64,000 bases of DNA from Streptomyces albicerus (GCF_008905045.1 NZ_VWMY01000027.1:1-64000); one strand, 5' to 3'. Positions 16,348 to 25,419 are shown, counted from the first letter of the stretch. Translations and numbers: made by a program. Notes: generated from the letters alone by a model not told the origin.

Positions 16348-16512
16348 CCACTGTCCCGTCGCGCGCGACACGGCCAGAACGACGGCGAGGAATTCTTCCC
16401 GGTCGTCCGCCGCAGCACACCGCCCGACCACGATCAATGGCCGGTGCACCGAACCCGCCGCCGCACAGCAGGCGGCCGACTTCCTCAACACCGAGGTCCG
16501 CTGGGAGGCACC

Positions 16513-17238
16513 GTGATCCGCAACAGATTCCGCCGGTCCACCATCAACGTCGCAGATGGCGTGCAGGCGGGGATCCCCAAGTTGATCCACATCATCTGGA
16601 TCGGCAAGAAGACCTTCCCCTATCGGGACAACTTCCACACCTGGAAGGAGCACAACCCCGATTACCAGGTCAAGCTGTGGACCGACAGGAACCTCCCCGT
16701 ACTGCACAACCAGTGGATCTACAACGCCCTCGCCGACCAGCCGCTTGCCATACGGGCCGACCTTCTCCGCCTCGAACTCCTCGCCCAGTACGGAGGCATC
16801 TACACCGACGCCGACTCCTGGTGCACTCAGCCCATCGCCCCCCTGATCGACGGCCTGACCCTGTTCGGCATGACCGGCAACAAAGGCAACGTCCAGAACG
16901 CCACCCTCGGCACCACCCGGGACCACCCCGCCTACCGAATGGCCGTCGAAGGCGCCGGAGCACACTACCTACGCCTGGCCTACCTCAAGCGCAACACGAC
17001 CGCGAAATACGAGATCTTCGACATCTTCGGCACTCGCTACATCACCCCCATACTGCGTTCTTTCCCCGACTTCACCCAGATCGACAATGGCGCGGCCAAG
17101 GGAACTCGCCGCCTGATATGCGTTGAGGGCCTGGACAACACCAGCGAGGCATACATCGTCCACGCCAACGCCGTCAGTTGGAAGCAGCCGGGCGGCGACA
17201 ACCGGCTCACGCTCACACCGGCCCGCCCCGAAATGTAA
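16513..17238 (+). CDS. Glycosyltransferase family 32-like protein (DXD sugar transferase)
   Basis: A 241-residue protein with IPKLIHIIWIG at about residues 24-34, then RADLLRLELLAQYGGIYTDADSW: the DxD motif that binds the metal and nucleotide sugar in the 'Gly_transf_sug' family (relatives of OCH1 and capsular polysaccharide synthases). No signal peptide or membrane helix is seen, so it probably acts in the cytoplasm. The GTG start follows GGGAGG at a good distance. No other glycan genes are beside it, so the acceptor is unknown. It begins within 170 bases of a decayed gene and may be a recent arrival. Confidence 0.82.
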   Translation: MIRNRFRRSTINVADGVQAGIPKLIHIIWIGKKTFPYRDNFHTWKEHNPDYQVKLWTDRNLPVLHNQWIYNALADQPLAIRADLLRLELLAQYGGIYTDADSWCTQPIAPLIDGLTLFGMTGNKGNVQNATLGTTRDHPAYRMAVEGAGAHYLRLAYLKRNTTAKYEIFDIFGTRYITPILRSFPDFTQIDNGAAKGTRRLICVEGLDNTSEAYIVHANAVSWKQPGGDNRLTLTPARPEM

Positions 17239-17331
17239 ATCCGCAGGTCACGCTGCAGCCCCATCGACGGGGGACGGCTCAGCGCCCCCGAGTGGATTGA
17301 TGCGCGGCACCGACCGCGCCGTTCACTCCGG

Positions 17332-17970
17332 CTACGGCGTAGTGGCAGCCGTCGGCCTGCCGAGATAGGTGAGCGGGCCGGAGGCGGGGACCGGGATCTC
17401 GTGGAAGCCGAGGCGGTCGTAGAACGCGCGCGCCGGGGTGTTGGCACTGACCATGCCCAGATGGACGGCCGGAACGCCACGGTCGTCCAGCGCGGCCAGG
17501 AACGTGTTCATCAACTCCCGCCCGAAACCCCGCCGTTGCCATTCCGGCAGGAGATCGATGTGCAAGTGAGCGGGGTACGCCGCGAGTTCCGGCAGGATCA
17601 TCCGCTCGGGAGTATGCAGCAGCCGGATCATCTCCTCACTCGGCGTACGGGGTGCCCTCGCCGGTTCGGGGTAACGTCGGGCGACGCGAGGAAGCCACCT
17701 CTCGCGGAAGTCCTTGACGAACTCCTGCGTGTTCGCGGTGCCGACGATGTAGCCGACCGGTCGGCCGAATCCGTCGTCCAGGACGAACGCCAGGTCCGGC
17801 TCGAGGCGGCAGTAGGGCTCGGCGAAGATGGACGGCATCAGCTCCTCGTCGGGATAGAGGTCACGCGAGTCCCCTCCGTCGTGTGCGGTTCGCACGCATA
17901 CGGCCGCGACTCCGGCCTGGTCGGTGAGCTGGTAGGGGCGGATTCTCGGCTGCGGACGCATGGACGGCAT
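17332..17970 (-). CDS. GNAT-family N-acetyltransferase
   Basis: A 212-residue acetyltransferase. The N-terminal IRPYQLTDQAGVAAVCVRTA opens the fold; the central part LDDGFGRPVGYIVGTANTQ and the acetyl-CoA site LPEWQRRGFGRELMNTFL are clear, followed by HLGMVSANTPARAFYDRLGF. The layout, with a long insertion before the CoA-binding motif, resembles the acetyltransferase-like domain attached to O-GlcNAcase-type proteins. Substrate unknown. Convergent with the glycosyltransferase gene. Start taken at the ATG preceded by GAGAAG; a second ATG three codons on is possible. Confidence 0.82.
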   Translation of the reverse strand: MPSMRPQPRIRPYQLTDQAGVAAVCVRTAHDGGDSRDLYPDEELMPSIFAEPYCRLEPDLAFVLDDGFGRPVGYIVGTANTQEFVKDFRERWLPRVARRYPEPARAPRTPSEEMIRLLHTPERMILPELAAYPAHLHIDLLPEWQRRGFGRELMNTFLAALDDRGVPAVHLGMVSANTPARAFYDRLGFHEIPVPASGPLTYLGRPTAATTP

Positions 17971-18179
17971 CCTGACTTCTCGGGAGCGCTCCCACAAGCG
18001 AGGAGGCGCCCTTCGACCGGCTTCGGCCGACGAGCGAACAGGTAGGGGCCTGCGGTTCAGAACGTGCGGCCTCTTATCAAATCTTGGTGGCAGGTGAGGC
18101 GATTACCCCCTAACGGACACGGAAGTTTCACGTGGTGGCTAAACTCCAGGCCTCACTGGGATCTGGAGGGGGAATTCTC

Positions 18180-18674
18180 TTGGACAAGCACCCTGTCATA
18201 GCCGTAACCATCGCAGCCTGCGCGCTGGCCGCTCTCGCCGCCGCCCCGGCCAACGCCGCCGAGTACTCGTCGGCGTTGAAGATCCGCGGCGTGCAGTACG
18301 ACGCTCCCGGCCGTGACTCCAACAGCTGCTCTACCGGCAACACCGACGAGGAGTACCTGACGATCAAGAACTACTCGTCCTCGGCGACCGTCAACCTCAA
18401 GGGCTACGTCGTCAAGGACGCCGTCGGCAACCGCTTCGTCTTCACCGTGAACCACTACCTCCAGCCCGGTGACTATGTGAAGCTGCGCGGCGGCAACGGC
18501 ACCGACTCCGACGGCCGCAACGTCGTCTACCGCGACAACTGCAACTTCCTGTGGAACAACGACCGCGACACGATCTACCTCTACAAGCCCTCCGGCAGCC
18601 GCGCAGACGTACACGCCTACACCAAGAGCGGCTCAGACCCTGACGGCAACGGCTACATCCGCTACCACGGCTGA
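18180..18674 (+). CDS. Secreted lamin-tail-domain (LTD) protein
   Basis: A 164-residue secreted protein. The TTG start sits 8 bases after a very strong GGAGGGGG and is followed directly by a Sec signal peptide (positively charged DKHPV, hydrophobic IAVTIAACALAALAAAP, cleavage after ANA). The mature part is one lamin tail domain: VQYDAPGRDSN, NTDEEYLTIKNYSSSATVNL, YVVKDAVGNRFVF, LQPGDYVKL, RDNCNFLWNN and DTIYLYKPSG, an Ig-like beta sandwich common in Streptomyces extracellular proteins. Two cysteines could form a disulfide. Its partner or substrate is unknown. It is convergent with the phosphatase gene downstream. Confidence 0.87.
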   Translation: MDKHPVIAVTIAACALAALAAAPANAAEYSSALKIRGVQYDAPGRDSNSCSTGNTDEEYLTIKNYSSSATVNLKGYVVKDAVGNRFVFTVNHYLQPGDYVKLRGGNGTDSDGRNVVYRDNCNFLWNNDRDTIYLYKPSGSRADVHAYTKSGSDPDGNGYIRYHG

Positions 18675-18803
18675 TCCCACGGATGGGTCCCGCGCCCTTC
18701 AACGACCGCGGGACCTGTGCGCCGTCAGAACCGCCGGGCGGGGGCTGCCGGACCGGTTTCTGTCTCCGGTCCGGCAGCCCTGCGGGCCTGGCCAGCGGAC
18801 GGA

Positions 18804-20162
18804 TCAGAGCGCGCCCTGGGTCCAGGGACCGGTGATGGCGAACGTGATGCCGGGGGTCTGGATGTTCACGAACAGCCAGTTACCGTTCTTCGGTTCGAAC
18901 ACGGAGCCGGCCCATTCGGATCCCCTGTGGTCGGCGGCCGGGACGTTCTTACCCGCCGTCCCCCCGCGCAGGTCGACGTTGTTGGTGGCGAAGCGGAAGA
19001 TCTCGCCGTCTTGGGTCAGCCCGTGGACGTACTCGGTGCCGCCGCCGTCCTCGCAGAGCACCAGGCCGCCACGGGGGCTGACGCACATGTTGTCCGGCGC
19101 GTTCAGCACGTCGGAGCCCGGGGAGGCGAAGAGCACCCTGAACTCGTCGGTGGCGGGATCGAGTTCGAAGACCTGCCCCTGGCGGGCGGGACCGCCGTCG
19201 GTCGTGATCACGTAGATACGGTCGTTGCCGTACCAGGCGCCCTCGAGGCGGCTGAACACCGCGGCGCCCTTCGCCTGCGCCTGGACCCGCACCGTGTCCG
19301 TGGCCGGGTCGACGTCGTCCACGGGCACCCAGGAGACGGCGCCGTACGACTTCTCGCCGTCGAGGCGGGTGTCGTACGTCGTGGTGCCGATGCGCAGGGC
19401 CTCGAGCCGACCGCCCTTGGCGAGGTCGCCCGGCACCGCCGGAACGAACCGGTACAGCGACGCGTCGCCGCGGTCCTCGGTCTCGTAGACGTAGCCGGTC
19501 GCCGGGTCGATGGCGATGGCCTCGTGATTGAACCGGCCCATGGCCTTGTAGGGCTCGGGGTTGCCCTTGCCCTGCGAGGCCACCTCGAAGATGTAGCCGT
19601 GGCGCTTGCCGGCGGTCGTGGAGAAGGTCTCCTCGCAGGTGAGCCAGGTGTTCCAGGGGGTGGGCCCACCGGCGCAGTTGCGGATGGTGCCGCCGAGGCT
19701 GCCGTAGGACTCCAGCCACTGGCCGGCGTCCGGGTCGAAGACGAGGGTGGTGGTGCCGCCGCCGGCCTCTGGGTTGTAGGCGGGGGCGGTGAAGGCGGGT
19801 CCGACGCCGCGCTCGTGGTTGCGGACGAGGTGGACCTTGTCCCCGTACCGGAAGGCCGCCATGCCGTCGTGCGAGCCCGGGGTGCGCACCCCGTCGTCCA
19901 TGAGGTCGTTCGTCCAGCCGTAGGTGATGTACTCGAACCCGCGCGGCAGCTGCAGCAGCTCCAGGCCGGTCGCGTGATCCTTGACCGGGCTCAACGGGCC
20001 GTACCCTGCGTCGAATTCAAGCTTCACCGGCGCGGCTGCCGCCGTCCGCGCGGCGAGAGCCTGGAAGGGGACGGACGCGGCCGCGGCCACGGCGGCCCCG
20101 CGCAGCAGGGTACGTCGTTCAAAACCGGGACCAGTCGGTCTTCCGGCGGACTTGCCTGTCAT
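18804..20162 (-). CDS. PhoX-family alkaline phosphatase (DUF839), Tat-exported
   Basis: A 452-residue secreted phosphomonoesterase that would release phosphate from organic esters outside the cell, using Ca/Fe as known for PhoX. The N-terminus has a twin-arginine signal, ERRTLLRGAAVAAAASVPF. The mature enzyme shows the DUF839 beta-propeller segments VRNHERGVG, WNTWLTCEETF, RFNHEAIAIDPATGYVYETED, DNMCVSPRGGLVLCEDG and LFVNIQTPGITFAITGPW at the very end. A candidate PHO box about 75 bases upstream fits induction by phosphate starvation. Monocistronic. Confidence 0.9.
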   Translation of the reverse strand: MTGKSAGRPTGPGFERRTLLRGAAVAAAASVPFQALAARTAAAAPVKLEFDAGYGPLSPVKDHATGLELLQLPRGFEYITYGWTNDLMDDGVRTPGSHDGMAAFRYGDKVHLVRNHERGVGPAFTAPAYNPEAGGGTTTLVFDPDAGQWLESYGSLGGTIRNCAGGPTPWNTWLTCEETFSTTAGKRHGYIFEVASQGKGNPEPYKAMGRFNHEAIAIDPATGYVYETEDRGDASLYRFVPAVPGDLAKGGRLEALRIGTTTYDTRLDGEKSYGAVSWVPVDDVDPATDTVRVQAQAKGAAVFSRLEGAWYGNDRIYVITTDGGPARQGQVFELDPATDEFRVLFASPGSDVLNAPDNMCVSPRGGLVLCEDGGGTEYVHGLTQDGEIFRFATNNVDLRGGTAGKNVPAADHRGSEWAGSVFEPKNGNWLFVNIQTPGITFAITGPWTQGAL

Positions 20163-20238
20163 GGGAGTCCTCTCGATGCAGCCAACTGGGGAGCGGCGCC
20201 AGTCACCCTAGGAGCGAACCCCCGGTCCGTTTCCCAAC

Positions 20239-20260
20239 GGAAAGTGAGCGTTGGGAGAAC
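20239..20260 (-). promoter_or_regulatory. Candidate PHO box of the phosphatase gene
   Basis: On the coding strand two 11-base units stand side by side: GTTCTCCCAAC then GCTCACTTTCC. Streptomyces PhoP binds direct repeats of 11 bases whose first seven resemble GTTCACC; these units match at six and four of seven positions. The position (roughly 77-98 bases before a PhoX-type gene) supports the call. Confidence 0.5.
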
Positions 20261-20510
20261 CCTTTTTCAGCCATCGAGCGAGCACAGCGGGAACCCGGCA
20301 TGGCACTCCGAGGGCATGGGCGACGGCCGTCCTCCCCACAGCGGAGGCGTACGCGACTGCTGAGCGTCCTCAGGAGTCGAGGAGCTGTTTCTGGGGCGTG
20401 TCGGTGTACGGCTGAGTCGAAAACGCCGCGTCCGATGACTTCGCGGCACGGATGGGGTCTACCCTGCACGACCCAATGCCGAGGACGCATGTCCGGAAGG
20501 AGTGTCGACG
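20261..20510. other. Intergenic region
   Basis: About 250 bases between the PHO-box region and the next gene on the opposite strand. I see no gene, repeat or hairpin of note; it ends with the Shine-Dalgarno GGAAGGAG of the DHFR-fold gene. Confidence 0.3.
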
Positions 20511-21104
20511 ATGCGCAAGCTGATCGTCTGCAACATCATCTCCCTCGACGGTTACTTCGAGGGCCCGGGCGGTGACGTCATGGCCATGCCGTTCGACCAG
20601 GGCTTCTCCGAGTACAACGCCGAGCGGCTACGGGCAGCCGACACCCTGCTGCTCGGCCGCGCCTCGTACGAAGGGTTCCGGAGCTACTGGCCGGCGATCG
20701 CCGACGATGCCGACGCGCCACCGCTGGAGCGCGAGATCTCGCGCCGCAACAACGAGATCGACAAGGTTGTCGTCTCCGACACCCTCACGCCCAACCCGGG
20801 GGCGCCATGGCAGAACACGCGCATCGTGCGCCGCGCCGAGGCGCACAAGCAGATCGCTGAACTCAAGCGCGGCCCCGGCCGCGACATCATCGTCTTCGGC
20901 AGCCACACCCTGTGGAACGACCTGCTGGCCCACGGCCTCGTCGACGAGCTCCACCTGATGATCGGCGCCGGCGTGCTGGGCGCGGGCACCCCTGCCTTCG
21001 CGAACCGGCCGCCGGTCTCCCTGCGCCTGCTCGGCACCCGCACCTGGGACGGTTCCGGACTCGTGCTCGTCAAGTACACCGTCGAACCGGACCGAACAGG
21101 GTGA
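20511..21104 (+). CDS. Dihydrofolate-reductase-fold family protein (RibD C-terminal type)
   Basis: A 197-residue protein with KLIVCNIISLDGYFEGPGGD at the N-terminus, LLLGRASYEGFRSYWP, DKVVVSDTLTP, IAELKRGPGRDIIVFGSHTL and LVDELHLMIGAGVLGAGTPAF, the standard order of the RibD_C/YyaP reductase fold that binds NADPH. The pathway is unknown; these proteins are common as single genes in Streptomyces. The ATG was chosen over an in-frame GTG three codons upstream because GGAAGGAG is then at normal distance. An inactivated relative lies about 9 kb upstream. Confidence 0.86.
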   Translation: MRKLIVCNIISLDGYFEGPGGDVMAMPFDQGFSEYNAERLRAADTLLLGRASYEGFRSYWPAIADDADAPPLEREISRRNNEIDKVVVSDTLTPNPGAPWQNTRIVRRAEAHKQIAELKRGPGRDIIVFGSHTLWNDLLAHGLVDELHLMIGAGVLGAGTPAFANRPPVSLRLLGTRTWDGSGLVLVKYTVEPDRTG

Positions 21105-21155
21105 CTTGCTGCGGTGCACTCGACCAAGACCGTTGACGAGTAGGGAGACCCCAGC

Positions 21156-21692
21156 GTGGGTGACATCGTGGTCCAGAAGATCGTTCGGCCCGAGCGTGTG
21201 GTGCTGGGCCCGTGGCTGAAGGTGATCGCTTCGAACCTCGACCACCACCGTGCGACCTTCCTGTGGAAGTGTGAGGGCCTCTCGGAGGCACAACTGAGGC
21301 AACGGCCTGTGCCGTCAACGGCGTTGACCCTGCTGGGCCTCATGCGCCATCTGCAGGGGGTCGAACGTGCCTGGTTCCAGCGGACGCTCGCGGGCACAGA
21401 CCCTCAGTTCTTCCCCTATCGGACCCACGTCACCGCGGCCGGTGACGAGTGGTTCGACGAATCGGACCCTACGCCGGCCAGGGACGTCTACGAGGACTAC
21501 CTCAAGGCGTGCGAGGAGTCGCGGCAGGTGTTCGCACGGGTGACCGACGACCCTGCACGCCTCGTGCGGAGCCCGGAATTCGGTGACACCGATGTGCGGT
21601 TCGTCCTCGAGCACGTCATCGAGGAGTACGCCCGCCACGTCGGCCACGCGGACCTCCTCCGCGAAGCCATCGACGGTGCCACCGGCGAGTAA
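21156..21692 (+). CDS. DinB-family protein (DUF664, mycothiol-transferase-like)
   Basis: A 178-residue four-helix protein with the metal-site histidines in the expected places: LDHHRATFLWKCEGLSEAQL, LGLMRHLQGVERAWFQ (His that binds metal), and a C-terminal VLEHVIEEYARHVGHADLLRE (two His of the DUF664 metal triad). DUF664 proteins belong to the DinB superfamily that includes thiol-dependent S-transferases using mycothiol or bacillithiol. It starts at GTG 51 bases after the DHFR-fold gene and is likely co-transcribed with it. Confidence 0.87.
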   Translation: MGDIVVQKIVRPERVVLGPWLKVIASNLDHHRATFLWKCEGLSEAQLRQRPVPSTALTLLGLMRHLQGVERAWFQRTLAGTDPQFFPYRTHVTAAGDEWFDESDPTPARDVYEDYLKACEESRQVFARVTDDPARLVRSPEFGDTDVRFVLEHVIEEYARHVGHADLLREAIDGATGE

Positions 21693-21705
21693 CCCGCCTT
21701 CGGCG

Positions 21706-22194
21706 TCACCACGTCAGGGTCAGCGAACCCCCGACCGGCAGCGTGTGCCAGCGGTCGGCGTAGTCGTCGAACCGGGACACGATCCGGTCGACCACCGGGG
21801 GGATCTCCCCCGCCGTCACGTACGCCGGCAGCACTTGCGCGTGGCCGTGCCGCACCTCCCACACGGGTACGGCGATGCCCGCCAGCTCCTCCGACCTGGC
21901 CATGTCGGCCTTCGCCTGGGGAGACGACTTCTCTCGTTTCGACTTGCGGCGCCGGGCGGCCTTGGCGCGCTCTGCGGGGTCCGCGGGCCAGAACAGGCCG
22001 TTGTCACCGGCGGCCAATCGACCGTAGACCCCGAGCTTGATGCCCGCCTCCGCCTCGACGAGGAAGTGCACCAGGTCGTGCGGGAGATACGGATGCCCGC
22101 CGGGCCCGTTGCGCGGGGCGAGCGCGGCACCGGTCTCGCGGTGCACGGCGATGTCGTAACTCGTACCGGGACCTTTAGTGAATACGACGCGCAT
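21706..22194 (-). CDS. Conserved hypothetical protein
   Basis: A 162-residue soluble protein of no family I can name. It begins MRVVFTKGPGTSYDIAVHRE, contains PYLPHDLVHFLVEAEAGIKLGVYG (a helix often seen in small conserved actinobacterial proteins), then a very basic linker (RRRKSKREKS) and a helical C-terminus. Convergent with the DinB gene, about 180 bases beyond the DUF899 gene on the same strand. The start follows no clear Shine-Dalgarno. Confidence 0.72.
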   Translation of the reverse strand: MRVVFTKGPGTSYDIAVHRETGAALAPRNGPGGHPYLPHDLVHFLVEAEAGIKLGVYGRLAAGDNGLFWPADPAERAKAARRRKSKREKSSPQAKADMARSEELAGIAVPVWEVRHGHAQVLPAYVTAGEIPPVVDRIVSRFDDYADRWHTLPVGGSLTLTW

Positions 22195-22373
22195 GCCCGG
22201 CACGGTAGGTGGCGTGCCCGTCGCACGCACCTGGTTTTCCGGCGCTCGCAGCGGGCACGCCACCCGGCCCGCGGCATGCGCGGCGCCCCAGGGGACACAC
22301 CACCGCCGTGGCTTCGCCCAGGTCGTCCCCGTCACGGTCGCCGGCGTCGGGAACCTCGGCAAGTTCGGGCCGA

Positions 22374-23063
22374 CTACGCCTGCGACGGCTCGGCGTCGCC
22401 GTACGCGTCGTGCCAGTTCCACCACTCGTACGGCGCAGTCTGGGGATAGCCGTCGGGCGAATCCTCCCATTCCTCCTGCCGCCCGAGCGCGGTTATGTCG
22501 AGGTAACTCCAGGTGCTCCCCATCGCCTCGTCGCCGCGACTGTTGATGAAGTAGGTGCGGAACACGCTGTCTCCATCGCGGATGAACGCGTTCGTGCCGT
22601 GCCATTCGTTCACGTCGAAGTCGGTGTCGAACTCGTCGGTCATGGTGTACCAGGGCATCGTCCAGCCCATCCGCGCTTTCAGGCGCTCGATGTCCGGCTG
22701 AGGCGCGCGCGAGGCGAAGGCGAGAGTGGTGTTGCGCGCGTGCAGATGGGCGAGGTGGGCCACCTGATCGGCCAGCATGGAACAGCCGACGCACGCGTGG
22801 TCGGGCCAGCCGGTCACGCCAGGCTCGAAGAAGGCGCGGTAGACGATCAGCTGACGACGGCCCTCGAACAGGTCCAGGAGGCTCGCCCTGCCCTCGGGTC
22901 CGTCGAACCCGTAGTCCTTCTCCACCGCCATCCACGGCATCCGCCGGCGCTTCGCGGCCAGCGCGTCCCGGGCGCGGGTCAGCTCCTTCTCCTCCACGAG
23001 CAGCTGCTCGCGCGCCGCCTCCCACTCCTTCGGCGTGACGATCGGGGGTGTCTTCATTGTCAT
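22374..23063 (-). CDS. DUF899 family thioredoxin-like protein
   Basis: A 229-residue cytosolic protein. KEWEAAREQLLVEEKELTRA and RMPWMAVEKDYGFDGPEG near the start, a thioredoxin-fold core with LIVYRAFFEPG and HACVGCSMLADQVAHLAHL (the C-V-G-C pair sits where thioredoxins carry CxxC), and EWHGTNAFIRDGDSVFRTYF plus WSYLDITALGRQEEWEDSP at the end are the DUF899 signature. Function is not known; a redox role is inferred from the CxxC. The ATG at MTMKTPP follows GGAAGGTGG, which fixes the start. Confidence 0.86.
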   Translation of the reverse strand: MTMKTPPIVTPKEWEAAREQLLVEEKELTRARDALAAKRRRMPWMAVEKDYGFDGPEGRASLLDLFEGRRQLIVYRAFFEPGVTGWPDHACVGCSMLADQVAHLAHLHARNTTLAFASRAPQPDIERLKARMGWTMPWYTMTDEFDTDFDVNEWHGTNAFIRDGDSVFRTYFINSRGDEAMGSTWSYLDITALGRQEEWEDSPDGYPQTAPYEWWNWHDAYGDAEPSQA

Positions 23064-23291
23064 GTCCACCTTCCAGATCGGGTTCAAGCTCGTGCGTCCG
23101 GCCAAGGGGCGAGCTGGACACCGCTCCGCGTCCCCCTCCACAGGTATCCGCATTTGACCGTGAACGCCATATTTGCGCAGCAGCGACTCTCGGGTTCAGG
23201 GCTCCCTTCGACGACGATCATCAGTTGAGCGACCCGTCGAGTTCGCCGCAGGGCAGCGGATGCGTGCCCGGGGGCGGGCAGCAGCGGGCCA
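23064..23291. other. Spacer between P450 and DUF899 genes
   Basis: About 230 bases between two genes on the minus strand. No gene, repeat or hairpin was recognised; it may hold a separate promoter for the DUF899 gene. Confidence 0.25.
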
Positions 23292-24467
23292 TCAGGCAGG
23301 GCTGTCCCACAGCACATGGAGGGTGAGGGGCTTGCGGAAGACCAGACCGTACGGAGTGGTGGGGCGGTCCGGGTCGAGGCGCAGGGCGGGGAGGCGTTCG
23401 AGCAGGTGCTGGAGGGCGATGCGGGCCTCCAGGCGGGCCAGGTGCGCGGCGAGGCAGTAGTGCGGGCCGTGTGCGAAGGCCAGCTGGAGACGCGCGTTCT
23501 CGCGGCGGACGTCGAACCGATCGGGGTCGGGGAAGACGGCCGGGTCGCGGTTGGCGCCTGCCAGGGAGACGGTGACCAGTTCACCCCGGCGGATCGTGGC
23601 CGGGCCGAGGACAGTGTCACGGGTGGCGTAGCGGTCCACGACCGCCGCACCGGATTCGAGGCGCAGTGATTCCTCGATCGCGCCGTCCAGCAGGCCGGTG
23701 TCGGCTCGGACAAGGGCGAGTTGGTCTGGGTGTCGCAGTAGGTGCAGCAGCGCGTTGGTGATCATCGCCTCGGTGGTCTCGATGCCTCCGAACATCAGGA
23801 CCGCGGCATTGGACGCGACCTCGGGCAGCGTCAGCTGCCCGGCGGCGGAGCCGAGGAGCGAGGAACCACCCCGGTCAGCGACGGTGGCTTCCACGGCGGT
23901 CCGTAGCTGCGCGTACGCCGCGGCACCGGCAGGCCCCGCCTCATGTCCGGCGGTGATGTCCGAGACCGACCGCACGATGGAGTCGTACCAGGACAGCACC
24001 GTCGTCGCGGTGGTTCCGACCAGCCCGAGCGCCTCGGTCACGACGGCGACCGCGAGCGGCCCCGCGAAGGAACTGCGCAGGTCGGCGGCGCCCGCCGGTT
24101 CCACTGCGGCGATGAGCCGATCGGTCTCCCGTTCGATGAACGAGGTGAAGCCGTCCCGCACTTCCCTGGGGCGGAAGGGGGCGCTGAAGGGCTCGCGGTG
24201 GCGGGTGTGCTGGTCACCGTCCAGGGAGAGCATGCTCGGTCCGACGACCTGTGCGGTGGAGAACCGGGGGTCGTCGACGGTAAAGGCTGCGGCGTCCCGC
24301 ATCACGCTCAGCGCGAGGTCGCGACGGGTCACCAGCCAGCCGTCCAGCTCGGGCAGCCAGGACACGGGCTCATGCGCACGCAGCAGCGCCAGTCGCGGAT
24401 GCGGATCCCGGGCGAGTTCGGCGAGCGTGGTCGCGGCACCGAGCGGGAAGGGGTCGACGACGCTCAT
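23292..24467 (-). CDS. Cytochrome P450
   Basis: A 391-residue soluble bacterial P450. The landmarks are in place: SLDGDQHTRHREPFSAPFRP (C-helix contact with haem), I-helix FGGIETTEAMI with the acid/Thr pair, ExxR in IEESLRLE, and the haem loop FAHGPHYCLAAHL with the axial Cys. The residue after Cys-Leu is Ala where most have Gly. No ferredoxin or reductase gene is adjacent, so electrons must come from elsewhere. The substrate is unknown. A TetR gene lies about 220 bases upstream on the same strand. Confidence 0.92.
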   Translation of the reverse strand: MSVVDPFPLGAATTLAELARDPHPRLALLRAHEPVSWLPELDGWLVTRRDLALSVMRDAAAFTVDDPRFSTAQVVGPSMLSLDGDQHTRHREPFSAPFRPREVRDGFTSFIERETDRLIAAVEPAGAADLRSSFAGPLAVAVVTEALGLVGTTATTVLSWYDSIVRSVSDITAGHEAGPAGAAAYAQLRTAVEATVADRGGSSLLGSAAGQLTLPEVASNAAVLMFGGIETTEAMITNALLHLLRHPDQLALVRADTGLLDGAIEESLRLESGAAVVDRYATRDTVLGPATIRRGELVTVSLAGANRDPAVFPDPDRFDVRRENARLQLAFAHGPHYCLAAHLARLEARIALQHLLERLPALRLDPDRPTTPYGLVFRKPLTLHVLWDSPA

Positions 24468-24687
24468 CGCGAACCTTGGCCGTACAGGGGGAAACCGATC
24501 ACAGTCAAGGCTAACAATCGCTGTGAAAGGGAGGCGACGCTTTCCCTGGCTGCTCCCCCGTGCACGCAGCGCGGCCTGTGACGGTTCATCAAATCCGGGT
24601 TACGGCCGGTCGCTTCCGTTCCTCCCACCATCACCGCGCCGGAGCTCCCGCTTCGGCGGCGGAGCCGGGGCGTGTCCGGCTGCGGGT

Positions 24688-25368
24688 TCAGCGCGGATGG
24701 ACCATGTCCCGTACTTCGGCCTCGTACAGGGGCGTCGGGTCGATGCCCATCGAGGTGAAGTTGCCCTCGATCTCCAGGCTTACCAGGCCGTGGAGGTGGG
24801 CCCAGAGCATCGTGGTCCGTGCGGCGACCGCCTCCGATACGTCTTCGACTCCGCGGCGCTCCATCCAATTCCGGAATTGGGACCCAGAGCCGGCCACCTC
24901 CGGTGCGCGCGGCGTGGCGAGGTGGCTCACCACGTTCAGTACGACGTTCATGGCCGGCTGCGCCGCCTCGACGAGGCTCGTGGCCTGCGCGTCGTAGCCC
25001 TGCAAAGGAGCCCGGAAGAGCAGCCGATAGCGGTGCGGCTCGGCCAGGGCCCAGTCGCGATAGGCCTGTACGACGGAGGTCAGGCGGGCACCCCCGTCCG
25101 CCGCCGCGTCACCGGCTGCTTGGGCGAGCGCGGACGCCAGGTCCCCGTACGCGTCGATGACGAGCTCGGTGAGCAGGCCGTCCCGGTTGGCGAAGTAGCG
25201 GTAGAGCGCGGGGCCGGTCATGCCCACCTGCTTGGCGATGGCGTTGAGCGACAGCGCTTCGGGGCCGCCTTCGGCCAGTTGCCGAAGTGCCGCTGTCTTG
25301 ACCTCCTGCCGTACCTGCGCGCGGAACCGATCGCGCAGGCCAGGTCCTGTCCGGCCCTCTGTGGCCAT
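24688..25368 (-). CDS. TetR/AcrR-family regulator
   Basis: A 226-residue repressor-type protein. The N-terminal HTH (ALSLNAIAKQVGMTGPALYRYFANRDGLLTEL, split here as ALSLNAIAKQVGMTG and PALYRYFANRDGLL) is classic, and the C-terminal domain with WALAEPHRYRLLFRAP and TTMLWAHLHGLVSLEI is the WHG/TetR_C_13 type. It is divergent from an NADPH-dependent oxidoreductase gene with an AT-rich, partly symmetric spacer between them, the usual layout for a repressor and its target. Confidence 0.92.
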   Translation of the reverse strand: MATEGRTGPGLRDRFRAQVRQEVKTAALRQLAEGGPEALSLNAIAKQVGMTGPALYRYFANRDGLLTELVIDAYGDLASALAQAAGDAAADGGARLTSVVQAYRDWALAEPHRYRLLFRAPLQGYDAQATSLVEAAQPAMNVVLNVVSHLATPRAPEVAGSGSQFRNWMERRGVEDVSEAVAARTTMLWAHLHGLVSLEIEGNFTSMGIDPTPLYEAEVRDMVHPR

Positions 25369-25419
25369 GTCATCGCCTCATCGTCTTCGCCGGGTGGTTC
25401 TGGGTGGTTCTTGACTTAC

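Noticed and set aside
18717..20363. Plus-strand frame of 548 codons opposite the PhoX gene
   Set aside because: It is the antisense shadow of a high-GC gene; the minus-strand protein has a Tat signal and all DUF839 blocks.
23324..23342. Second rifamycin-associated element (GGGGCTTGCGGAAGACC)
   Set aside because: Lacks the inverted-repeat core CTTGCGGCAAG and lies inside the P450 coding sequence.
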